NCBI RefSeq assembly: GCF_016097555.1
Contig: NC_054701.1
Coordinates: forward strand, 36,005,511 to 36,069,510
Direction: 5' to 3'
Origin: Gigantopelta aegis
Taxonomy: Eukaryota; Mollusca; Gastropoda; Neomphalida; Peltospiridae
Length of the DNA stretch: 64,000 nt
A program made the position numbers and the translations under genes. Positions 24,009-37,300 of this stretch are shown here, piece by piece. The notes below the pieces were generated by a model. The model did no database searches. It had not been told where the DNA came from and saw only the letters and a program-made list of their open reading frames with translations. Every line of letters starts with the position of its first letter. Within the stretch, counting starts at the first letter, position 1.

Positions 24009-27000
24009 CTAGAAGAATTAAGAGAAAGAAATATTATTACATACCTATCCAATCTTATAAAGACATCTTCAAACCATTCGATAAATTTTATCTTGTATTG
24101 CACATCTGGACCAGAACTTTTAAATCAGGGATTCCCTTTTTATTTTTACTGGAGTTAGCTAGTTTTTGTTACTTACATCATATACAGGGTTTCTGCCAAA
24201 CAGTAAAACAGGTATGGCGCCATACATTTTTTTTTTTTTTTTAAGTTAACTTTTTGACAAAATGAATTACTCTCATCATTACTGTATTATTTTCTTAACC
24301 CTAACCCTAAAGTTAACCTATTTTCATTCTGAGGAAGGTCTGTGGCTGTATTCAATTTCATAGCACGATACCCAAACATTTCTTTTTGGCAGAAACACTG
24401 ATATATGATTACATCACATCAAATCTGAAACATTACACAAGATTGCTGCATGAGTATGATTCTTAATGTTAACTAAATTCATGAAAGGAGGAATGATTAA
24501 TAGATTTAAAAGAAAGTGTAGTTATGACGTTAAATTAAAAACCGGGGGGGGTTTTAATGAAAGAAGGTATGTAATAAATACAGAATTTCACATGTTGTTT
24601 TCACTTCCTATTAATCGCACTAATTTATTTTATGTAAGAACATACCACAAGATCGCTACGAGGTCTCGTGGTATATATGCTTGCGCAAAACAAACTTGTG
24701 CAATAAATAGAAAATAAAAACGTGATTGAAGTTCTGTATATTTATTACATAATCCTGAGTGAAATATTTGAAAATATCAGTCAAGTAATAGTGTTATCAG
24801 TCACTTAATAGTGTTATTAGTCACTTAATAGTGTTATTAGTCACGTAATAGTGTTATCAGTCACTAGACAAACCAAAATGGAAAAGCCTTCGGAGTATGA
24901 ACAGACAAAATCATCCGTAAACTGCGTGAATCAGCAAAGCTGTTCTCACATAAGTTTGCAGATGATTTGTTTTTCATACCAAGATGAACCTAAAAGAAAT
25001 AACAGATAATGCTTACAATTAAATTAGAATCATACTTGCTAATAATAACACTAAAACTTAATACTTTATTTTGAATTATTTTTGGTCCATAAACAATAAC
25101 GCTCTATACTTGCCCACATAAAATGATGTCGTCTGATATGATGTTCCCTGATGACGTAATTTTTATGTTCATCAAGCAATGAACCAATTCCTGTTGCTAC
25201 ATCTGGATCAATGGGATGATGTTATATTGTATTGAATGTAATGGAAATTTAATTATTTAAAGTTCATGTTAGTTAGAAATATGGAACAATGTCAAATGAT
25301 GGAATGAACAAGTATGTTTATCTCAAAATACAATCAGGCCGTTCTAAATTAAATGTTACATTTTCATTGATTTTTGTTGTTGTTAAAATGGGAACAGGTG
25401 GCGAAATTTTATTTTATATTTTTAAGACATGGAAAATACAGCACACAGAGCAAAAAAAATAATTGGCCAATAAAAAAAAAGAGAAGACAGGTCTTTATTC
25501 TTAGGGCATATGGGGGATGAAAAAAATCCTAAAACTTTGAAGAGTCATGAAATGTAATTACATTCATTTCATTAATAGTTATTTCTGTACTTATATCCAA
25601 TTAGGTTAGAAGTTTATTTTGCTTAACGACACCACTAGAGCACATTGATTTATTAATCATCGGCTATTGGATGTTAGATAATTTTGACATATAGTCTAAG
25701 AAAGGAAACACGCTACATTTTTTAATTAATAGCAAAGGATCTTTTATATGCACCATCCCATACAGGATAGCACATACCACAGCCTTTGATATACCAGTTG
25801 TGCACACTGGCTGGAGCTAAAAATAACCCAATGGGCCCCCCCCCCCGACAGGGATCAATCCCAAACCGACCGTGCATCAAGCGAGCACTTTACCACTGGG
25901 CTACGTCCCGTCCTTCCAATTAGGTTAGAGCATGCTGTCCTTGGCACACACCTCAGCTACACATGTATCTGGACCGTCTGTCCAGGATAGTGGGTTAGAG
26001 GTTAGTTGTTAGTATTAGTGAGAGAGACTTTGGTGTAGTAGCCTTTCACCTTCCCATTGTGTCATTAACTTGCTCTGAGTGGTGAGCCGGTACCGAGATG
26101 CAAACCCATTACCTACCAGCCTTATGTCTGATAGCTTAACATTGCACCACAGAAAGCAGTGATTTGTGAAGGAAGGAATGGTTTATTTAATGACGCACTC
26201 AACACATTTTATTTACAGTTATATGGCGTCAGACATATGGTTAAGGACCACATAGATATTAAGGGAGAAAACCCGCTGTCGCCACTTCATGGGCTACTCT
26301 TTCGATTTACAGCAAGGGATCTTTTATATGCACCATCCCATAGACAGGATAGCTTATACCACAGCTTTTGATGTACCAGTCATGGTGCACTGGCTGGAGC
26401 GAGAAATAGCCCAATGGGCCCACTGACGGGGATCGATCCCAAACCGACCGCACATCAAGCAAGTGCTTTACCACAGGGCTACGTCTACGTTTTCTGGAAG
26501 GGCCATAACCTAGAAAGTTGGAAAAATCAGGAAGATTTTAATCTCTGCATTTTTATCACATTTGCTTTCAAAACATTTGTATTTGTAAGCACACCACCCC
26601 CCACCCACCATCTCAGTTCAAAGCAAATAGTTTTTAGAATATATTTTCCCACAGAACATGACGCAATCCACCTAGTGCTGTATATTTGGTAGTCCAGCGA
26701 AATCAATGAATTTGTTACCTGGTTCTTGTATTCCCTTGGCGACAACACAGTCATAGCCTTTTGGTGCTGCAGTAAGGGAGCTATCATCCATTGTGATGTG
26801 CTTTTCTTTACCCAGCACCACTTCATTGAGAAACATGATTCCAGTTTTATTCACCACACCCACTAAAAGAAAAAAAAAGAGGATATATATTGTATACAGG
26901 AAGGAAGGAAATGTTTTATTTAACGACGCACTCAACACATTTTATTTACGGTTATATGATGTCAGACATGGTTAAGGACCACACAGATATTGAGGAAGGA

Positions 27001-30000
27001 AACCTGCTGTCGCCACTTCATGGACAACTCTTTTCAATTAGCAGCAAGGGATCTTTTATATGCACAATCCCATAGACAGGATAGCACATACCATGGCCTT
27101 TGATGTACAAGTCGTGGTTAACTGGCTGGAGCGAGAAATAGCCCAATGGGCCCACTGATGGGGATTGAACCCAAACCGACTGCGCATCGAGTGCTTTACC
27201 ACTGGGCTACATCTCACTCCCTCATTATGTATAATACTATATTCTTGTTAAACCAGCCAAATGTCTCTTTAACAAACATTTTCCTACACGTATTCAATGT
27301 ATAAAACATTATTGTGTTCCACTACTTGGTGGCCTAAATTTAATGTGCAAACAAAAAATGTTTGACACAAAAGCAGACTTGCATAAACAACAGGCAAACG
27401 AGAAGGCCTGCATTTTGTCTATCGTACCTCCCTTTGAAATAACTCCAAAAAACCCCACCCCTCCCTATAAAATAACTACAATAACACACCTCCCTATGAA
27501 ATAACCCCTATAATTCCCCACCTCAATTTGAAATAACTCCAATAACCCCTCACCTCCCTAGGGAATAATTCAATAATCCCTACCTCCATATGAAATAATA
27601 ACTTAAATAATCCCCACCTCACTTTGAAATAACCACAATAACACCCCCCACCACCCCCCCCCCCACACACACACACACACTTCCATTTTTCCATTTGAAG
27701 TAATCCCCAATTACGAAATTCAAACTAGTATCATTATATAGCCAGAAATAATTCAGTGGTCCTACCATAACCAGCAGACTTCCCATTTTCAGAAGCAAAG
27801 TATATCCCTTTTCCCACTCTGCCGCCACTGTGAGGCATAATACGCAATCCACTCTTCAAAATAGCTGCCACTACAGCCACTGATGTACCATGCCACAACA
27901 GCTTTCGATCAGGTATTTTATCATGTGCCTTGAACTTCTTATCCTGAAAAAAATTAAAATTAAACAAATTGTCTCCCCTTCTTTTTATCCCCATATAAAG
28001 TGTGTGCTTGAAACTCTGGGAACCTTTTGATTTCAAAATTTCAATTACCAATACTGAATAAAACGTTCCCTGAAAGTGCATTTAGAAACAGCTGAGAATG
28101 TATTCTAATTCAATCAACCAGTAGTAAAGTACCAGAAAGCCGTGCTAGAAAAATGGTCTAGTACACGTCCTCTAGATGGTAATGCGCCCTTTTCATTGGT
28201 TAATTGGTCTCGTCGTTTTGGAGGTAGACGGCCATTGCTACTTGTTCATTATGTCATTCCATAATCAAAGGTAGTATGTGATGTGATGCAATATTTCACT
28301 GTAACTAGTGCATGAATTCCTTCTAGTGATGTAATACATAATAGCTGTCATCGGGGTCGTGTCGTCACAGTACAAAAATAAAATGCAGTGAATTTTATAA
28401 TAATTATACTAAAATTATAAGTATGATTGAACTAGAAAATATTTCTGGCACTCGTCCTTTTGTAGATGGTTTTTCTGACACTCGTCTCAAGAAAGTCAAT
28501 CCCTGGAGCTTACTAAAGCTCACTCCAAAAAACCATCTACAAAAGGACTCGTGCCAAAACACTATTAATTAATTCTCATCACACCACCATGTGAGGTAAT
28601 GATGCTGTTTAAGGAATATGTATGTTTCTTGCATCAGAACAGAGTTTCAAATACAAAGTTAAAAAAGTTAAAAGTTTGTTTTGTTTAATGACACCACTAG
28701 AGCACATTGATCTATTAATTGGCTATTGGATGTCAAACATCTGATCATTTTGACTTATAGTCTCAGAAAGGAAACCTACTACATTTTCCGAGAAATACCC
28801 CAATGGTCCCACCAGCAGGGATCTATTCAAGATCGACCGTGCATCAGGCGAGTGCCTTATCACTGGACTAAATGCTGCCCTGAGTTTCGAATACATGCAA
28901 AAAGTAACAATGAAATTTACCTCTCGCTGAGCACTTCAAGACACCATATAACAATAATTAATTTCCCCTTTTTTTACCTTCTACAAGAATGAATGGATGT
29001 TTAACAACACCCCAGCGCAAAAATAGAGATCGGCTATTGGGTGTCAAACAAGGTAAGTACATCAACATGATAAAACACAGTGTAAAGAGCTGTGGAAAAT
29101 GTACAAAAGAATACAATACAAATATTAAGGTAAGTATATGTTTAAATTTTGTAGAAAACAAATATCAAGGTAAGTATATGTTTAAATTTTGTAGAATACA
29201 AATATCAAGGTAAGTATATTTTTTAATTTGGTAGAAAACAAATATCGAGGTAAGTATATTTTTAAATTTTGTAGAATACAAATATCAAGGTAAGTATATT
29301 TTTAAATTTTGTAATGAATTATTAGAAATCAAAATGTTTTAAAAATTTTAAAATTAATTCTGGGTGGAATTTAAAGGATTCCAAAATATTTCTTTTGCCA
29401 AATAAATCGATTCTCATCAGCTTCAGATGATTACACTCAACCAAACTGAGGCACAGACAGTGTACACTATCTTCTACAAAAGCTCTTTTCTAGAAATACT
29501 CCTTTCTCGCTAGCCTAACCTTCCAAAAGGTTCTTTTGCATTCCGTTAAATTCCAGTCACCCTTGTAGCAAACACATAACAGGGCTTCTAGAAATTTGTT
29601 TTAAATCCACCTGCCATGGGATCATTGATTTTGAAATGTCACTAGCCAGGGTTAAAAATCCACTAACCCTACTTCCGTATGTACATTTGTACAGAGCCAT
29701 GCAATCATTGATTTTGAAATGCCACTAGCCAGGGTTAAAAATCCACTAACCCTACTTCCGTATGTACATTTGTACAGAGCCATGCAATCATTGATTTTGA
29801 AATGCCACTAGCCAGGGTTTAAATCCACTAACTCTACTTCTGTATGTACATTTGTACAGAGCCATGCAATCATTGATTTTGAAATGCCACTAGCCAGGGT
29901 TAAAAATCCACTAACCCTACTTCCGTATGTACATTTGTACAGAGCCAAGCAATCATTGATTTTGAATGCTACTAGCCAGGGTTTAAATCCACTAACTCTA

Positions 30001-33000
30001 CTTCTGTATGTACATTTGTACAGAGCCATGCAATCATTGATTTTGAAATGCCACTAGCCAGGGTTAAAAATCCACTAACCCTACTTCCGTATGTACATTT
30101 GTACAGAGCCATGCAATCATTGATTTTGAAATGCCACTAGCCAGGGTTTAAATCCACTAACCCTACTTCCGTATGTACATTTGTACAGAGCCATGCAATC
30201 ATTGATTTTGAAATGCCACTAGCCAGGGTTAAAAATCCACTAACCCTACTTCCGTATGTACATTTGTACAGAGCCATGCAATCATTGATTTTGAAATGCC
30301 ACTAGCCAGGGTTAAAAATCCACTAACCCTACTTCCGTATGTACATTTGTACAGAGCCATGCAATCATTGATTTTGAAATGCCACTAGCCAGGGTTTAAA
30401 TCCACTAACCCTACTTCCGTATGTACATTTGTACAGAGCCATGCAATCATTGATTTTGAATGCCACTAGCCAGGGTTTAAATCCACTAACCCTACTTCCG
30501 TATGTACATTTGTACAGAGCCATGCAATCATTGATTTTGAATGCCACTAGCCATGGTTTAAATCCACTAACCCTACTTCTGTATGTACATTTGTACAGAG
30601 CCATGCAATCATTGATTTTGAAATGCCACTAGCCAGGGTTAAAAATCCACTAACCCTACTTCCGTATGTACATTTGTACAGAGCCATGCAATCATTGATT
30701 TTGAATGCCACTAGCCATGGTTTAAATCCACTAACCCTACTTCCGTATGTACATTTGTACAGAGCCATGCAATCATTGATTTTGAAATGCCACTAGCCAG
30801 GGTTTAAATCCACTAACCCTACTTCCGTATGTACATTTGTACAGAGCCATGCAATCATTGATTTTGAATGCCACTAGCCATGGTTTAAATCCACTAACCC
30901 TACTTCTGTATGTACATTTGTACAGAGCCATGCAATCATTGATTTTGAAATGCCACTAGCCAGGGTTTAAATCCACTAACCCTACTTCCGTATGTACATT
31001 TGTACAGAGCCATGCAATCATTGATTTTGAATGCCACTAGCCATGGTTTAAATCCACTAACCCTACTTCTGTATGTTTATTTGCGCTAATTACCTCTCCA
31101 TCACGGTTGACTTTCCACACGTGTCTAATTTTCACTTTCCGATAACCTATGGTGTTATCAGTGTACTTCGAGATGATCTTCAAAATAAAGCAACATTCAT
31201 CAGTTTAAAACAGAAAATAAACGACTGCCAAAAACACTCTTTAAAGGGACATTCCCGAGTTTGCTGCATTGTAAGATGTTTCCAACTAATAAAATATTTC
31301 TACGATTAAACTTATATATTAAATATATTTTCTTGCTTAGAATATCAGTGTCAGTATATTCAATGTATTTCTGGTCATCATAATATTTGTAAGAAGCCCA
31401 AACTGGATTTTGTCTTCAAATAATTTTGTATGTACGAAAAAACTATATTTTAGGGAATAAGATGAAATTTAACCTAGTACAAGTATTAGAATGATCAGAA
31501 ACATGTTTAATATACACGCCACTAATATTTTATGCAAAAAATATATTTGATATGTAATTACAATCATTAAAAAGTCTCTGTTAATCGATAACATCTTGAA
31601 AAATGCAGCAAACTCAGGAATGTCCCTTTAAAAAAGAGAAATCTACAAGTAGCAAAACCACCCTACACAAAGAAAAATGAAAAGGAAATGTTACTGTTTT
31701 ACACATTACAACTTTGAAGTTTTTAAGTTAATTATGCAAAGATTATATGTCGGGGTCAGTCAGTTTGTATTTATTTTTTCTTACACACCTGTTGGTGAGA
31801 ATATCAGTCATTATTTTTGATAATACATACTGTTAAGACATACATGTGTGATAACAATTTAAAGACATATGATTGGCTGCTCCTACTATGACCAGATCAC
31901 CACTGTCATACCATTCAATGAAATTAAAGCTCTGTGACATATATTAAGTTAACTACAAGTGCTAGAGCCATATATGCGTTTTACTTGGGAAAAAACAGTT
32001 AATTTATTTAAAACCTGGGTTTTTGTAGGATATGTAAGAAATAGAATACTACATCTGTATACATTAGATATTAATTATCTTACAACTGGTTGTTTTACAA
32101 ATGTATCAATTTACTTTTGTTATTAAATAATTTCAAAACAACTTGTTACAAGATAAAGAGTATCAAACGGCCATATTTACAACAGTACATATATATATTT
32201 AAGAAATGACCGCAATTATTTTTTGGTTCATGCAAGTATGAACCGAAAAAACAATGTGCACATTGTATGACTCCACGTATACAGAATGTGTTGAAGAAAG
32301 TTATTACATTACTGTAGTAGTAGTAGCAGTAGTAGTAGTAGTAGTAGTACCTGAAATTCCTTTGATTTTGGATTAACAAGTTCCAACCCACACATCAGCA
32401 GTTTGTAGTTGATATCCAGTGGATTTGGCACCATCTCATCTTTAACCTTCACAAAACACACAAACAGAATAGAAAAAATATAGCATGGGCTCAATTTATT
32501 GAAGGTAATCATTGCATCTTTAACTTAAATCTATTTTAAGTCTTAATTAACCATAGACAAAATAAAACTAAAGCTTTTGTCTAACAACAAGTTTTGTTTT
32601 GTTTAATGACACCACTAGAGCACATTGATTAATGAATCATCAACTATTGGATGTGAAACATTTGGTAATTCTGACATATAGCCATCAGAGGTTAACCTCC
32701 TACATTTTTCCATTAGCAGCAAGGGATCTTTTATATGCACGTTTCCACAAACAGTTGTGGTGCACCGATTGGAATAAGAAAATGCCTAATCTATTGAATG
32801 GATCCACCGAGATGGTTCAATCCTGTGATGCAAGCACCTCAACCGACTGAGCTAAATCTCGAACCTGATTAACAACAAGTAGCTGCTAGTAACATAACTT
32901 TTTGTGCCTTATTTAAGTCACTAAAAACACAACAGTGTTGAACAAAGGATCATGTGTCTTCAAGAGTATTTTATTTTTATATTTTTTAACACCACCACTA

Positions 33001-34338
33001 GAAAACATTGATTTATTAAATTGACAGATTTTGGATGTCCAGCATTTGGTAATAGTTGACGTATAGTCTTGGGAGGAAACCAGCTACATTTGTCCAATAG
33101 AAGCAATGGATCTATTACATGTATTTTCCTACAGACATGACAGAAAAAAGCTTTGATATACCAGTTGTATATTGCACTGGCTGGGGTAGAAACCAGCTAC
33201 ATTTGTCCAATAGAAGCAATGGATCTATTACATGCATTTTCCTACAGACATGACAGAAAAAATCTTTGATATACCAGTTGTATATTGCACTGGCTGGGGT
33301 AGAAACCAGCTACATTTGTCCAATAGAAGCAATGGATCTATTACATGCATTTTCCTACAGACATGACAGAAAAAATCTTTGATATACCAGTTGTATATTG
33401 CACTGGCTGGGATAGAAAAAAAAAACCTGTCACAGAATGGATCCATCAAGGAGATTCGATCCTTCGACCTAAGCACCTCATGTGAGTGCTCAACCAACTG
33501 AGTTAGATTCTGCACAAGATCAAATAATTTTCGGAACTTTCTAACTGCAATACATACCCCAGCGGCAATGGCTTTTTCTTGGTCCTTCTCCAAACTTGTA
33601 GCAATTTCAATATCTCCAAGAACCTCAAATAAATAAGTGAGAAACAATGTGACTCATTGTTAATATTAATTGTTATTAACACTGTTTATACATATGGATA
33701 CAGTGTTACATACATGGGATATATTGCATATCGCTGTGTATTATCCGACTTTTCAAAGCTTTAAATACCATCTTCGGAAGAGGGATCAGTCAATAAGCCT
33801 ACATAGAGTCAACAAACAAAGCAAAGAAAATAGCAGCTTGTACAAACATGTAACACTGACGAAAACTCGTCACCCATTCCACGTTTCAAAAAATTATTTT
33901 TATTGCGTCGACAATCTCTGACTGAAACCATTTATTTCACAATAAATATTTGTCATGTGATCCAAACAACTATTATGCATTTTGTCACCATTGACACCAC
34001 TTTCGTTTGTGATGTTCGATTGAAAACCCACTCACTATAATATACAAAGTCTCACACAGGAACTTGTTTAGTATTCTATATGGTCATAACTGATGATTTT
34101 TACCTACTCTTATTTGTTGATTTTACAATTCTTAATAAAAGATCAGAAACTTTTCATTTCATTTTGGGATATCACTGCTTATAAAAACTATGGAAGCTTT
34201 CACATTACAATTATTATCTTGGGTTCATTTGAGGAAGATAAAAAAAATAAAAGAACAGGACAATGGTATTGAGATACTGAGGGACAAATTAAGAGATTGG
34301 CGTACCCACAGACACAGCGATGGGTGGCAATGTTTAAT

Positions 34339-34389
<51 letters not shown>

Positions 34390-37300
34390 TACAATTATAC
34401 ATATATATATATATATATATATAATAAAAATTTTACTGAAGTAATTAGGAGTGGCATATTTAAAAAATACATTCCCAAACATTTATCATTTTTAGAAAAA
34501 TATACTATCAAGCTGTATAAAATTTTGAAATCATTCAATAAAAATTTATAACTTTTAGTTTTAAAAAAAAAAACACACAACAAATCCTATACTGCAGTGT
34601 CTGCGTTTAACTTTTTTCTTGAGTTGCCATCCGGGCAAGAGGTGACAGCACTTTCACTTGCCCGGATCTATTTTCACTTGCCCAAATAATATTTTCTAAA
34701 AAAAACCCAATATTGCACACACAAAAAATCGGTTGCCAGGTGGGCAACCTTACTGTGGGTTTTCAGTCGCCCGTCAACGTTTTCAGTCGCCAGGGGCGAT
34801 TGGGCGACCATTAAGTTCAAACCATGATACTGTATTGATATATTTGGAAACTTGTCATATATTAAAAACTGGTATTAATATTTCATTTATGAAAAAAACA
34901 AACAGTCAATTTATGCAGCTTGTATTGAAATATTTGAGAGTATTTTATGTAAAACTGAAAAAGAGTTTAAGAAAAAAACCCGCCAGCATATAGAGTTGTA
35001 TTGAAATATTAGGAAGACTTGTAAGTAAATTTTGTTAACACTTTGTAAAGACAAGCAAAAAAACAAACAAAACTAAAACAAAAACATACTGCCAACATGT
35101 CCATCTTCTTCTGAAGGCTTTCGGAAGTATTAATTACTGGAGGGACCATGCGTCCAAAATCATGGGGAATAACTGTGTAGAACTTTGAGGACAACTCCAT
35201 TAAGGTCTTATTGTTAGGCTTGGATTTCTTCAGTTCGTCTTCGATTTTTTCCAAGACCTCAAACCCCTTAGCAATCTGAATCTTGCTGAGTTTTCCCAGT
35301 GGCATTTTCTTGACATCAATGTCAAAGCTCTTCATGGTAGAATTGAACATGTCGTGGTCAAAGATCAGACTAATAAGCTGTTGAGTTGTTTTGTCTAGCT
35401 TGCTGGGTACTACTTTCTTTCCAGAAATATCTACCTTAGGCTACAAAGAAAACAAAAAATAAAAAATAAAACACCTTTTATTCATTTCACTTTCAATATA
35501 GCAGGATTTAGCTCGGTGACAGAATGCTTGTCTGGTGTATGATGGGTCACTGGACTGATTGCCATTGATTAACGATGTTCCAATGATCGATTATAATAAA
35601 CAAAATTGATTGGTTTCACTCTAACGATACATGTACAATCGATTGTGTGGGAAAATGTTAACTTAATTGTTTATCCAGATTAGATGATATGATGAATTGG
35701 TGTAAATATGTTGGGGTTGAGTTTTGGTTTTCGTGTGCATGGGCGGCACAGACAGTATGGCTATGGCCGTACTACTGTTCAAAGATGTACGGCATGATCG
35801 TACCACTTTTTTTTGTGTGTGTGTGCAGGTTATATTTGTTATATCTGTGAAAATGTCCTTATAAGTAATTTGAAAGGAGAGTCTGGCAACCATGAGCTGT
35901 ACCACTATTTTTTTACACTGTGCTGCCCCTGATGTGTACATAAACAAAAAAGATATTAAACAGTTATAATGGTACCATTTGCCATCTGCAGGGTCTAGAT
36001 CCCAATGAACATGACAATAGGTGCATGGTCCTAATAATTCAAGTCATTCTTATTTATTTCATTTCAACTTATTTTTGTGCTTATATCCAATTAATGTTCA
36101 AGCATGCTGTCCTGGGTACACACCTCAGCTATCTGGGCTGTCTGGCCATGATAGTGGGTTAGTTGTTAATTAGTTAGTAGTTAGTGAGAGAGAAGAGGGT
36201 GTAGTGGCCTTACACCTACCCATTGAGCCCTTAAGAACTCGGTCTGGGTTGGAGCTAGTACCGGGCATGCAAACCCTGTACCTACCAGCCTGTAGTCCGA
36301 TCGCCAAGGCCAGTAGTCATTCTTATGTTCATAAAATTCTACCTATTGGGTAAACAAAAGTGCGAACACGGAACCTACCAGCCTTAAATCTGCTGGCGTA
36401 ACGACTATACCACAGCAACCCAGTATGGAGATCAACTGCCGTGCTTTTCACACGTTACACTTACAGCATCGACCTCGTCCTCTTCCTCATCGGCCATCTC
36501 AATGAGGGTGTACTTGCCAGCCATGGGAGTAAATTTGTCTCGTTCTGACCAACTGTTCCTAGTTTTATCTTTGAACTTCTTCTCAAAGTCTTTGATGGCG
36601 GCATCCGCATCTTTAAAGGGTCCCTTTAAGCTGTTACTTCCTTTCTCACCCTGAAGAACAAATGACTACATGTAACTCATAAAATAAATATTATTATTAC
36701 ACCAGCAGGCACTCATAACGGGGAAAATAAAAATCATAATTTCTCAATGAGAAATTATCATGCATTGCTTTAACGAACACTACTATTGGACGATTTGACG
36801 TCAAGAAACCAATCACCTTGTCTGTACTAAATATGATGTCATCATGATTTGGCAAAGCACACACAATAACGTCACTTAGTTTAAAGCGTTTGTGTTTACT
36901 TCTTTCAGGTTTCAGTGTTAAACTGTAATAAAATGGTAGTTTAATGCATTCATGCTAAAGCTCGTGACAAGTGAAAATTAGTTCACTCGGGACATAAATT
37001 TGATAATAACTGGTAACTCGTTTAATATCCTCTATTTATTTATTATATATCTATTCAATCTTACTATAGTGATAAAGACTATTTTCAAACTGTGTGATAA
37101 ATTTATCTTGTATCACACATATAGGCTATGGGTGATCTGTACCGGAACTTTTATATGGGGAATTCCCATTTTTATTTTTACTGGAGTTGGCACCTTTTTG
37201 TTACTTACATCATATGTGATTTAAAAATTATGTCAAATTGTATTTGCAATATTGTCATTATACAACATTGCCACAGAGTATGTGAAAGGTCTATTGAACA

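Larger units (their letters stand above)
24009..26718 (-). other. PARP3 intron 9
   Basis: 2710-bp intron, phase 1. It contains a repeat shared with intron 2 (24040-24186 versus about 37045-37215), a 21-bp tandem repeat (24777-24866), a type F SINE split by another SINE (25562-26150) and a further SINE (26168-26487). No other exon was recognised. Confidence 0.8.
26863..27765 (-). other. PARP3 intron 8
   Basis: 903 bp, phase 1. Holds one SINE (26899-27220) and a G/A-rich degenerate minisatellite (27425-27680). Confidence 0.85.
27944..31093 (-). other. PARP3 intron 7
   Basis: 3150 bp, phase 0. Contains an inverted-repeat element (28446-28556), a SINE (28656-28881), a type E tail (28988-29060), a 40-bp tandem repeat (29111-29332) and the satellite array (29612-31076). 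Almost half of the intron is satellite. Confidence 0.88.
31178..32350 (-). other. PARP3 intron 6
   Basis: 1173 bp, phase 0. Contains the TTAA MITE near its 3' end and a (GTA)n tract at its 5' end; the rest is AT-rich and unremarkable. Confidence 0.85.
32447..33557 (-). other. PARP3 intron 5
   Basis: 1111 bp, phase 0. Nearly filled by two D-headed SINEs (32593-32869 and 32985-33520), the second with an internal triplication. Confidence 0.85.
33624..35089 (-). other. PARP3 intron 4
   Basis: 1466 bp, phase 0. Contains an (ACATAC)n tract with (TA)n (34336-34425) and a repeat-like segment with TTTTCAGTCGCC words (34616-34810). No SINE. Confidence 0.85.

Noticed and set aside
29808..30768. Minus-strand ORFs repeating MALYKCTYGSRVSGFKPWLV
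   Set aside because: They are the 81-83-bp satellite read in frame; no gene features other than the period.
29612..31076. CRISPR array
   Set aside because: Units are contiguous near-identical satellites without unique spacers, in a eukaryotic intron.
34200..34482. Several ORFs rich in HTHTHT, YTYTYT or CVCVCV
   Set aside because: All six-frame shadows of the (ACATAC)n array.
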